Shown here: positions 51,128-58,482 of the stretch, piece after piece
How positions within the stretch are numbered: the stretch's first letter is position 1
How the letters are laid out: each line of letters begins with the position of its first letter
From: Kribbella monticola
GTDB taxonomy: Bacteria > Actinomycetota > Actinomycetes > Propionibacteriales > Kribbellaceae
Reading direction: 5' to 3'
Length of the DNA stretch: 64,000 nucleotides
NCBI RefSeq assembly: GCF_003261635.1
Contig: NZ_QFXK01000032.1
Coordinates: 51,986 to 115,985, forward strand
Translations under genes and position numbers: made by a program
Notes under the pieces: generated by a model
The model's database searches: none
Told to the model about the DNA's origin: nothing
What the model saw: only the letters and a program-made list of their open reading frames with translations

Positions 51128-51478
51128 CTAGAGCGGGCGGGGGCCGCGGCGGCGGCGGATGCCCCAGCCGCCTCGGCCTCGGCCGGCGGCGGCTCGGAGG
51201 GCGGGGCGGGCGTCGACGAGGTAGACGCCGGCGGCGACGATGCCGATCAGGCCGAAGAAGCTCAGCCAGCTCTGGAAGATCTGGCTCAGGGTGAAGGTGG
51301 CCAGGATCAGCACCCAGCCGGGTTTGGTGAGTTTGTCCGCCGCGACGAAGACCGCGCGCGGGCGGAAGGCGGCGTCGAGCAACGCGACCAGCTTGAGGCC
51401 GAGCAGCACCCACCAGATGACGTCGATCGGATTCGCGAACCCCGGGAACAGGGTAGGGAACGTGGCGAGTGCGAGCAT
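51128..51478 (-). CDS. DUF2516 family small membrane protein
   Basis: 116 residues with two to three hydrophobic helices. The family signature is LLGLKLVALLDAAFRP..FVAADKLTKPGWVLILA and AAGVYLVDARPALR; the tail is Arg/Gly-rich. ATG 7 nt after TAGGCT (leaderless). It is next to the HbhA-like and XRE genes, the same trio order as in mycobacteria. Function unknown. Confidence 0.88.
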   Translation of the reverse strand: MLALATFPTLFPGFANPIDVIWWVLLGLKLVALLDAAFRPRAVFVAADKLTKPGWVLILATFTLSQIFQSWLSFFGLIGIVAAGVYLVDARPALRAAAGRGRGGWGIRRRRGPRPL

Positions 51479-51575
51479 GCGTACGAGCCTAACGCAGCGA
51501 TGGGTGGCCCACCTCTGCTCAACGGCAGAAAGTGGACCACCCATGCAGGTGGTGTCACGGCCTGGCAGCCACGGA

Positions 51576-51670
51576 ACTACGCTCAGTCGCTGACCTCGGC
51601 CGCGACCGCAGTACTGCGATCAGTCGCCGACCTTGGTGACCGTAGAACTACGATCAGTCGCCGACCTTGG
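51576..51670. repeat. Triplicated 3' end of the HbhA-like gene
   Basis: A ~24-nt block, ACTACGATCAGTCGCCGACC and its extension TTGG, recurs at 51576, 51613 and 51647. The last copy contains the stop codon and final codons (KVGD) of the HbhA-like gene; the other two lie beyond it. Confidence 0.7.
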
Positions 51671-52220
51671 AGGCTGCGGCCGAGGCGGCCTTGGTGGCGG
51701 TCTTCGCGGTCTTGCGGGCGCTGGTGGCGGTCGCCTTCACGTTGCGCTCGGCGGTCTGGGCCGTCTTGCGCGCGGTGGTGCGGGTCGCCTTGGCCTTGCT
51801 CACCGTCGTCTTGGCCTGGGCGACCAGGTCCTCGGTGGCCTTCTGGTTGCGGATCCGGCCGACGATCTCCTGGCCGCGGGCGGCCAGCTCCTCGTAGGTC
51901 TCCTCGGCCTGGCCGAGGACGGTGGTGAGACCGGCCTGCGCGACGGCGGGCAGCACGCGGAGCTTCGCCGGTACGGTCTTGGCGTCGGCAGCGAGCGCCT
52001 CGAAGCGCTTGGCCAGCTCGGCCTGCCGCTTGGCGAGCTCGGCCTGGAGCTCGGCCTGACGCTTGGTCAGCTCGGTCTGCAGGGTGGTCTGCACGGTCTT
52101 CTGGTCCAGCTTGGCGAAGCGGCTGGACATGTCGCCGCTGACCGCGCGGAACTTCTCGACGGCCAGGTCGCCGGCGCCGGCGATGACGTACAGGGGCGTG
52201 ACGGAGGTACGGGTTGCCAT
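51654..52220 (-). CDS. HbhA-like heparin-binding haemagglutinin homologue
   Basis: 188 residues. A long amphipathic coiled-coil (QTTLQTELTKRQAELQAELAKRQ, with three AELxK-type repeats) is followed by a Lys/Ala/Thr-rich C-terminal tail (KATRTTARKTAQ, SARKTAKTATKAAS) like the heparin-binding tail of mycobacterial HbhA. In a non-pathogen such a tail may bind DNA or polyanionic wall polymers. The ATG follows GAGGAGATG. Confidence 0.8.
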   Translation of the reverse strand: MATRTSVTPLYVIAGAGDLAVEKFRAVSGDMSSRFAKLDQKTVQTTLQTELTKRQAELQAELAKRQAELAKRFEALAADAKTVPAKLRVLPAVAQAGLTTVLGQAEETYEELAARGQEIVGRIRNQKATEDLVAQAKTTVSKAKATRTTARKTAQTAERNVKATATSARKTAKTATKAASAAASKVGD

Positions 52221-52297
52221 CAGGCATCTCCTCGGAGCATTGGTTTCAGCGGGGTCTGTACTGCGGTGTCGCGGGCAGCCGGTCCGTGAGGGGCCGG

Positions 52298-52897
52298 CTA
52301 GCCGGTGGTGCGTTTTCTTGCAGGGGTCTTCTTGGCGCCCGGCTTCTTCGCCGCGGCTGCCTTCTCAGCGGCCTGGTTCTGCGCCGCCGGCTTCTTGGCC
52401 GCGGTTGCCTTCTGGGCGGCCGGCGTGGCCTTTCGGGCGGTCGGCTTCGTTGCCTGGGCGACCTGCTCGGCGGCGGCATCGGTGGCCGCTGCCTGGGCCG
52501 GGGTCGCGACCGCGGTGTCGGGTGTGTTCTCACGGACGAAGGAGCCGTACACGTCCAGGAGGACGCGCTTCTGTCGCTCGTTCAGCGCGGGATCGAGCAG
52601 TACGGCGTCAACCACGCCGGTCGCCCGGCGAGCGCCGTCGGAACCGTCGTCCGGATCGAGGATGCCGGCCCGTACGTACAGGGTCTCCGCGGAGATCCGC
52701 AACGCCTTCGCGAGCTGCTGCAGCACATCGGCCGACGGTTTCCGCAGGCCGCGCTCGATCTGGCTGAGGTACGGGTTCGACACACCGGCGAGATCGGACA
52801 GCTGCCGCAGCGAAAGCTGCGCATGCCGGCGCTGCTCGGCGAGGTACTCCCCCACCGAACCCATCCCACCGGCAACACGATCACCCAATCTGGCCAT
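52298..52897 (-). CDS. XRE-family regulator with Lys/Ala-rich tail
   Basis: 199 residues. HTH_3 domain: LSLRQLSDLAGVSNPYLSQIERGLRKPSADVLQQLAKAL. The C-terminal 70 residues are Ala/Lys/Pro-rich with AAKKPGAKK-type repeats, resembling the tail of the neighbouring HbhA-like protein and histone-like proteins. The order XRE-hbhA-DUF2516 matches mycobacteria. A perfect 18-bp palindrome 20 bp upstream is a likely binding site. Confidence 0.88.
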   Translation of the reverse strand: MARLGDRVAGGMGSVGEYLAEQRRHAQLSLRQLSDLAGVSNPYLSQIERGLRKPSADVLQQLAKALRISAETLYVRAGILDPDDGSDGARRATGVVDAVLLDPALNERQKRVLLDVYGSFVRENTPDTAVATPAQAAATDAAAEQVAQATKPTARKATPAAQKATAAKKPAAQNQAAEKAAAAKKPGAKKTPARKRTTG

Positions 52898-52917
52898 ATC
52901 CCCATACTGCTAGCACC

Positions 52918-52935
52918 TGCTTGCAATTGCAAGCA
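52918..52935. promoter_or_regulatory. 18-bp palindrome upstream of the XRE gene
   Basis: TGCTTGCAATTGCAAGCA is perfectly symmetric, and a TGCTAGCA half-copy lies 10 nt further towards the gene. It covers the promoter region of the XRE regulator, suggesting autoregulation. Confidence 0.65.
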
Positions 52936-52953
52936 CACCGACCGTGAGCCCAG

Positions 52954-53532
52954 TCACCCCGTACTGCGCGCGACTGCCGCCAGCCAGTCGGCGGTCTCTC
53001 GCGGAGACCGAAGGCGAACCACGGTGAGGTGCGCCCACCGAGGATCAGTGGTTCGTGCGGTCAGCTCTTCCCGCCTGACAGCGGTCAGCCGCCACGCCTT
53101 GCGAATGGGATGGTCGGCCCGCAGCCACCACAGTGGTGATTCACGGTGCCCATGCCAAAGCCGTTGCCTGGTAAGGATTCTTCGCAAGGAACGCCGAACG
53201 GCTCTCGCCAGCACCACGCGCCGTGGATAGTCGAGCCACACCAGTGTGTCGGCGCATTCCCACAGCCTCGCGCGCACCCGAGGCGGCGCCGCGGAATCCA
53301 CGGGCGGCCCCTGCGAGTCGAGGAGCCACGAGCCCGAACGCAGGAGCTGTTCGATGTCTCGCTCAAACGTCGGGGACATGCCTAAGTCGGGCCCGTAGTA
53401 CAGGGCGTCGAGTTCGTAGACCGGCAGCCCCAGGACGGGCCCGAGGGCTCGCGCGAGGGTGGTCTTGCCGGATCCTCCCAGGCCCGCGATGAGAACCCTC
53501 CGACCTGGCCGGGCCGGGTCGCGATCTGTCAT
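52954..53532 (-). CDS. P-loop ATPase, adenylate-kinase/topology-modulation (FlaR-like) family
   Basis: 192 residues. Walker A is VLIAGLGGSGKTTLARALG; YELDALYYGPDLGMSP and WLLDSQGP follow as in the FlaR/AAA_18 kinases, with Arg-rich lid residues RRVVLARAVRRSLRRIL. Likely phosphorylates a small molecule or nucleotide; substrate unknown. The ATG at 53532 gives a normal N-terminus. Confidence 0.82.
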   Translation of the reverse strand: MTDRDPARPGRRVLIAGLGGSGKTTLARALGPVLGLPVYELDALYYGPDLGMSPTFERDIEQLLRSGSWLLDSQGPPVDSAAPPRVRARLWECADTLVWLDYPRRVVLARAVRRSLRRILTRQRLWHGHRESPLWWLRADHPIRKAWRLTAVRREELTARTTDPRWAHLTVVRLRSPRETADWLAAVARSTG

Positions 53533-53637
53533 GGGCCCACTCTTTTGCCGCACCGGCCAGGTGTCCAACGCAGAGGTCGAATGAGCCGACAGGCCCTGCT
53601 TATGGACGCGCTGGTACGACGGCCGAGCGCACCGGGG

Positions 53638-54639
53638 CTAGTCGAAGAGGGTGGGGCTCGGGTGGACTGAGCCGACCTCGATGCCGCCGCCGTAGAGGGG
53701 GTAGCGGGTTTGGGTGTCGATGACCTCGTTGGTGATGCCGAGGTGTTGGAGTACGGCGGCCATGACGACTGCGCGGGCTCGGGGTTGGCCGTCTTCTACC
53801 TTGACGGCGAGGCCGCGGCCGTCGGCGAGGCCCACGGCGTACACGCTTTCGGCGCCTGCCTTGCAGAGGAGGCCCGGGACCGACTTCATCAGGGCGGCTT
53901 CGTCGCGTCTACTCCCGCTGGCGTACTCGGGGTAGCTGCGGAAGGCGTTGGCGATGCGACCCTCCAAAGTCTCCGGCGCCGCGCTGGCGAAGAGGCCGAA
54001 GGAGCGCGCGAGGCCGGCCAGGCTGATGGCCAGCAAAGGAGCACCACAGCCGTCGACCGCCACGTACGAGACCTTCTCGCCGGCCGAGTCCTCGATCGCG
54101 GTCCGGATCGCCTGCTGCACGGGGTGTTCGGTCGAGCGGTAGTCGTCGCGGCCCCAGACGGCGTCGGGGCTCTTGGCGCGCGCGTCGTCGTGGATCGGCC
54201 AGCCGTTCGCGATACAGGTCGCGATCATCGCGGCGTGCTTGCCGGAGCAGTTCATCGTGATCGGCTCGACGGCGTGACCGGTACGGACCCATTCGTCGCG
54301 CGCCTGCTCGTCGATCGGGTACGCGGGCGGCGTACGCAGCGCGGTCTCGTCCAGGCCGGCGCCCGCCAGGATTCGCCGTACACCGTCCAAGTGGAAGTCT
54401 TCGCCCGAGTGCGACGCACCGGCGAGCGCCAGGAGTTCGCCGTCGAGGTCGAGCCCGCTGCGGAGCATGCCGAGCGCCTGCATCGGCTTGTTCGACGAGC
54501 GCGGGAACATCGGCCGGTCGACGACGCCGACGGACCACTCCACGGACCCGTCCGGGGCGGTCACCACGACGGAGCCACGGTGATGGCCCTCCACGAATCC
54601 GCTGCGGACGACGTCGGCGAGGATCACAGGTTCGGTCAC
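53638..54639 (-). CDS. Asparaginase II family protein (PF06089)
   Basis: 333 residues, belonging to the Rhizobium-type asparaginase family rather than the E. coli type. Blocks: VVRSGFVEGHHRGSVVV, FPRSSNKPMQALGML (Ser-Ser-Asn-Lys), ASHSGEDFHLDGV, MNCSGKHAAMI (Cys-Ser-Gly-Lys), and VDGCGAPLLAISLAGLARSF. It hydrolyses asparagine to aspartate and ammonia; this family uses paired Ser-Lys residues and a Cys-bound zinc. The GTG at 54639 lies 6 nt after TACAGT (leaderless). The frame extends to 54786 without support. Confidence 0.92.
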   Translation of the reverse strand: MTEPVILADVVRSGFVEGHHRGSVVVTAPDGSVEWSVGVVDRPMFPRSSNKPMQALGMLRSGLDLDGELLALAGASHSGEDFHLDGVRRILAGAGLDETALRTPPAYPIDEQARDEWVRTGHAVEPITMNCSGKHAAMIATCIANGWPIHDDARAKSPDAVWGRDDYRSTEHPVQQAIRTAIEDSAGEKVSYVAVDGCGAPLLAISLAGLARSFGLFASAAPETLEGRIANAFRSYPEYASGSRRDEAALMKSVPGLLCKAGAESVYAVGLADGRGLAVKVEDGQPRARAVVMAAVLQHLGITNEVIDTQTRYPLYGGGIEVGSVHPSPTLFD

Positions 54640-54697
54640 GGCTGCACTGTACGGCTCAGACGTCAGGTGCAAAAACCCAGATAGACAATGATCCACC

Positions 54698-55717
54698 TCA
54701 CAGCCGAGCGCGGACGTGCAGACCGACCTCGGGATCGACCAGGATCTCCTGCGTGGCAGTAACGGTCGGCTGATCCTCGGCGACAACCTCGAGAACCGCC
54801 TCAGGGTCCACCGACCGCTTGATCAACGCGAGCGCGATCGGCCCGTACTCGTGATGCCGCGCAGCCGACCCGACGAACCCGACCTGCTTCTCCCCGGCCC
54901 GTACTGCGTACCCATGCGCCGGCAGGTGATCGACCGACCCATCCAGGTGCAGCCGCACCAGCCGACGCGGCGGACGCCCGAGATTGTGCACCCGCGCGAC
55001 CGTCTCCTGCCCGCGATAACAGCCCTTCTCCAGATGTACGCCGACGCCGAGCCAGCCCACCTCGTTCGGAATCGCGCGCTCGTCCGTGTCCAACCCCAGC
55101 CGCGGCGCGCCTGCCTCGATCCGAAGCGCCTCGTACGCCCACACGCCCGCAGGCTGCCCGGCCGACGAGACGTACGACGCCAACTCACCCCGCGGCACGA
55201 AAACCTCATGCCCATCGAGCGAATCCGCACCAGCACGCACGACCAAGCCCGCCGCCTCGCCAACCGCTCCCGGCCGCCAGACGATCGCGTAGTCGTCGGT
55301 CACGTCCTTGATCTCGACGCGTGACATGAACACCATCTTCTGCAGCCACTCGACCAGCGCCGCCGCGGCACCCGGCTCGGTGTGCAGCCAGAAGGTCTCA
55401 CCGTCGTCGAAGCCGTACATCGCGTGCTCGATGTGCCCGGTCGGCGACAGCAGCAACGCGGTCGTCGACGTACCGGGTCGCATACCCTCGAAGTACTGGG
55501 TGGTCAACGCGTGCAGCCAGGTGAGCCGGTCCGGTCCGGTGATCGTGACCACGTCGCGATGCGACAGATCGACGTACCCGTTGCCGGCCGCCAGCGCCCG
55601 TTGCTCACGGAGATCCGACCCGTAGTGAGCCGCCACCCCGGCATCGATCCCGTCGGCCTCGACCGCGCCGGGCAGGTCCAGCAAGGGGCTGCGTGCTCTC
55701 AGGGGCTTCGTTGACAT
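54698..55717 (-). CDS. ygfZ: Folate-binding protein YgfZ/GcvT family
   Basis: A tetrahydrofolate-dependent factor supporting Fe-S enzymes. 339 residues. It has the GcvT-like fold (VDLSHRDVVTITGPDRLTWLHALTTQ) and the diagnostic KGCYRGQE motif with the essential Cys. The ATG at 55717 lies 6 nt after TACTCT (leaderless); the frame extends well upstream antisense to the next gene and is not used. Confidence 0.93.
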   Translation of the reverse strand: MSTKPLRARSPLLDLPGAVEADGIDAGVAAHYGSDLREQRALAAGNGYVDLSHRDVVTITGPDRLTWLHALTTQYFEGMRPGTSTTALLLSPTGHIEHAMYGFDDGETFWLHTEPGAAAALVEWLQKMVFMSRVEIKDVTDDYAIVWRPGAVGEAAGLVVRAGADSLDGHEVFVPRGELASYVSSAGQPAGVWAYEALRIEAGAPRLGLDTDERAIPNEVGWLGVGVHLEKGCYRGQETVARVHNLGRPPRRLVRLHLDGSVDHLPAHGYAVRAGEKQVGFVGSAARHHEYGPIALALIKRSVDPEAVLEVVAEDQPTVTATQEILVDPEVGLHVRARL

Positions 55718-55826
55718 ATCACCAGAGTACGTCTCCCGGCGTACGCCGAACGCCTCCCGTCGTGGGATGTGGACAACTCCGATCCCGGCGACGCTGGAAG
55801 CACAAACCCGGTGAGAGGAGAGACCG

Positions 55827-56651
55827 ATGACAGGCAAGCGATTCCGGTTCGGTGTGGTCGCCAGTCCGGACCGAGGCGCCGAGGTCTGGCAGTCGACCGT
55901 ACGACGGGCCGCCGACCTCGGGTACAGCACGATCCTGATGCCCGACGGGCTGCAACTGCTGTCGCCGTTCCCCTCGCTGGCGATCGCGGCGGCGAGCGCG
56001 GACATCCGGGTCGGGACCTTCGTCGCGGCGGCTCCGCTGCGTCCGCCGCGAGCAGCGGCCTGGGACGCACACACGTTGACGGTGCTGACCGAGGGACGGT
56101 TCGACTTCGGGATCGGGACCGGGCGGCCGGCTGCTGCGGAGTTCGCGGCCGAGCTCGGGTTGCCGTTCGGAACCGCGCAGGAGCGGCGTGAGCAGGTCGT
56201 CGAAACGCTGGATCACCTGGTCAAGCTGGACGGCGAACGGCGTACGCCGATCATGCTGGCCGCCGGTGGGCCCAAGTCGCTGGCGATGGCGGCGGAGCGG
56301 GCGGACATCGTCTCGCTCGCCAAGCCTGCGATGACGCCGCGCTCGGAGGTCGCCGAGCTGGCGCGAGACCTTCGGGAGCTGGCGGGTTCGCGGGCCGACG
56401 ACATCGAACTGGCGATGAACCTGTTCGCGGTCGGTGACGGCGACCTGCCACCCTGGGCGAAGCAGGCCACCGGCGTCGACGCCGAGACGCTCGCCAAGAG
56501 CGATTCGCTGATGCTGCTACCCGGCACGCCACAGCAGATGGCCGACGAACTCCAGCGCCGCCGCGACGACTTCGGCGCCTCCTACTTCAGCGTCAACGCG
56601 ACCTACCTGGAAGAACTGGCCCCGGTCATCGAACTCCTCGCCGGCCAGTGA
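55827..56651 (+). CDS. LLM-class (luciferase-like, probably F420-dependent) oxidoreductase
   Basis: 274 residues, TIM barrel. RFRFGVVASPDRGAEVWQSTVRRAADLGYSTILMPD at the start, GRFDFGIGTGRP as the cofactor-binding loop, and PIMLAAGGPKSLAMAAERADIVSL near the middle. Resembles the TIGR03621-type actinobacterial group. F420 use is inferred from the taxon and family. ATG behind GAGAGGAGAGA. Confidence 0.9.
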   Translation: MTGKRFRFGVVASPDRGAEVWQSTVRRAADLGYSTILMPDGLQLLSPFPSLAIAAASADIRVGTFVAAAPLRPPRAAAWDAHTLTVLTEGRFDFGIGTGRPAAAEFAAELGLPFGTAQERREQVVETLDHLVKLDGERRTPIMLAAGGPKSLAMAAERADIVSLAKPAMTPRSEVAELARDLRELAGSRADDIELAMNLFAVGDGDLPPWAKQATGVDAETLAKSDSLMLLPGTPQQMADELQRRRDDFGASYFSVNATYLEELAPVIELLAGQ

Positions 56652-56725
56652 CCCGCAGTACGGGCGCACGTAGTACAGGCGGCTGTACTACGGGCGCTCG
56701 GCGGCGCGTAGTACAGGTAGGCGGC

Positions 56726-56772
56726 GCGCTGCCCGTCGGCTCTCGGCGGAAGTGAGAGCCGGCGGGCAGCGC
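56726..56772. terminator. Bidirectional terminator before dctA
   Basis: A 19-bp stem (56726-56744 with 56754-56772) with one G-U/A-C position and a 9-nt loop, between the convergent LLM and dicarboxylate symporter genes. Confidence 0.85.
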
Positions 56773-56792
56773 TGAGGGGTGGGACAGATGGT

Positions 56793-58193
56793 CTAGTGGT
56801 CCGCCGACCGTCCGTCGATCGCGGCGGGTGTGGGAGCGGTGGTGGCGCCGACGGGTTCCGGGACGTCGCCGCCGTGGGTGTCACCGGCAGCGAAGGCCTC
56901 CTCGTCGAAGGGGTCCTCGCCGGCGAACACCTGGCGTGCTTGCTCCTTGTCGAACGCGCCGACCCAGTGGCCGACCAGGATCGTCGCGACCGCGTTGCCG
57001 GCGAAGTTCGTCAGCGCGCGGGCCTCGGACATGAACCGGTCGATACCGACGATCAGGCCGACGCCGTCCAGCAGTTCCGGCCGGTGCGACTGCAGACCGC
57101 CGGCCAGCGTCGCCAGGCCCGCGCCGGTGACACCGGCCGCACCCTTCGAGGCGACGATCATGAACACCAGCAGGGAAATCTGCTGCCCGATCGAGAACGG
57201 CTGGTCCATCGCCTCGGCGATGAACAGCGACGCCATCGTCAGGTAGATCGCGGTGCCGTCCAGGTTGAAGGAGTAGCCGGTCGGGACCGTGATGCCGACG
57301 ACCTCCTTGCTGACCCCGACGTGTTCCATCTTCCCGATCAGTCGCGGCAGCGCGGTCTCCGACGACGAGGTGGACACGATCAGCAGGAACTCGCGGCCGA
57401 GGTACCTCAGCAACTGGAAGATCGAGACGCCGGTGACGACCCGCAGGATCGTGCCGAGGATGACGATCACGAAGAGCAGACACGTTATGTAGAACGCGAT
57501 CATGATCATCGCCAGGCTGCGCAGGGCCTGCCCGCCGGCCGCACCGACGACGGTCGCGATGGCACCGAAGGCGCCGACCGGGGCGGCCCACATGATCATC
57601 GACAGCACCTTGAACAGCAGCCGCTGGAGATGCCCGATGCCGTTCAGGATCGGCGTACCGACGTTGCCCATCGTCTGCAGCGCGAAGCCGACCAGCAGCG
57701 CGACGAACACGGCCTGCAGGACCTGGCCCTCGGTCAGCGAGGACAGGATCGTCTTCGGGATGATGCCGAGCAGGAAGTCGGTGGTGCCTTCGTGGGCACC
57801 CTTGGCCTGCTGCTGGCCGGTCTTGCGGAGCGCGTCGGTGAGGTTCAGGCCGGCGCCGGGCTTGACCAGGTTGCCGACGACCAGGCCGATGGCGAGCGCG
57901 ACCGTCGACATCACCAGGAAGTAGCCGAGCGCGAGACCGCCGACCTTGCCGACGCTGGCCGCCTTGCGGACCGAGCCGATGCCGAGCACGAGCGTGCAGA
58001 AGATGATCGGGCTGATCATCATCTTGATCAGGTTCACGAACCCGGTGCCGAGCGGTTTCAGCTCGACCGCGAAGTCCGGGAACAACAGTCCGACGCCGAT
58101 CCCCAGGGCGACGGCGACGATGACGGCGATGTAGAGGAAGTGGGTCCGGTCGTTACGGACCGGTGTCGGTCGGGTGGGGGTCGGGCTCGACAT
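56793..58193 (-). CDS. dctA: C4-dicarboxylate/cation symporter DctA (DAACS family)
   Basis: 466 residues, eight membrane helices plus two re-entrant loops. Family motifs: the Ser-rich STSSSETALPRLI loop, GYSFNLDGTAIYLTMASLFIAEA (NxDG substrate/cation site), and RFMSEARALTNFAGNAVATILV (Arg and Asn that bind the carboxylates). It imports succinate, fumarate or malate with Na+ or H+. ATG with CAGGAG 6 nt upstream. Its divergent neighbour is a two-component system; repeated operator sequences lie between. Confidence 0.95.
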   Translation of the reverse strand: MSSPTPTRPTPVRNDRTHFLYIAVIVAVALGIGVGLLFPDFAVELKPLGTGFVNLIKMMISPIIFCTLVLGIGSVRKAASVGKVGGLALGYFLVMSTVALAIGLVVGNLVKPGAGLNLTDALRKTGQQQAKGAHEGTTDFLLGIIPKTILSSLTEGQVLQAVFVALLVGFALQTMGNVGTPILNGIGHLQRLLFKVLSMIMWAAPVGAFGAIATVVGAAGGQALRSLAMIMIAFYITCLLFVIVILGTILRVVTGVSIFQLLRYLGREFLLIVSTSSSETALPRLIGKMEHVGVSKEVVGITVPTGYSFNLDGTAIYLTMASLFIAEAMDQPFSIGQQISLLVFMIVASKGAAGVTGAGLATLAGGLQSHRPELLDGVGLIVGIDRFMSEARALTNFAGNAVATILVGHWVGAFDKEQARQVFAGEDPFDEEAFAAGDTHGGDVPEPVGATTAPTPAAIDGRSADH

Positions 58194-58245
58194 GGCGACT
58201 CCTGATCTTGCGTAGAACGAAGCGGGCGAACGGCCGGTCCTCAGT

Positions 58246-58266
58246 AACTGTGACGTGACGCACAGG
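58246..58266. promoter_or_regulatory. Half operator near the dctA start
   Basis: AACTGTGACGTGACGCACAG resembles the left half of the two 20-bp operators at 58356 and 58437. It lies 53 bp upstream of the dctA ATG, where a regulator could act on that promoter. Confidence 0.4.
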
Positions 58267-58355
58267 CGAACTGCGCATTTCGTTCATATCGTTCGCAGCC
58301 CCCGGCCGCATCCGCGCCGCGCGGTTCCCCGCGGCAGGCGCCCCCGTCCGACGCC

Positions 58356-58375
58356 GAACTGTGATGCGACCAGTT
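58356..58375. promoter_or_regulatory. Probable response-regulator site, copy 1
   Basis: GAACTGTGATGCGACCAGTT; AACTG and CAGTT form inverted arms around 9 nt. An identical 20-bp copy lies 81 bp downstream. Confidence 0.7.
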
Positions 58376-58436
58376 CGCTTCCCCACCTCGCCTTCCTTCC
58401 CTTTCCTTCCCTTCCTCACCCGCTCTTGCCGTCGCT

Positions 58437-58456
58437 GAACTGTGATGCGACCAGTT
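58437..58456. promoter_or_regulatory. Probable response-regulator site, copy 2
   Basis: Identical to 58356-58375. It lies just upstream of a CACAAT -10-like box (58471-58476), covering the -35 area of the kinase promoter, as expected for an activator. A pyrimidine-rich tract (58390-58417) separates the two copies. Confidence 0.7.
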
Positions 58457-58482
58457 GGCTCACTGGAATGCACAATGTCGGG

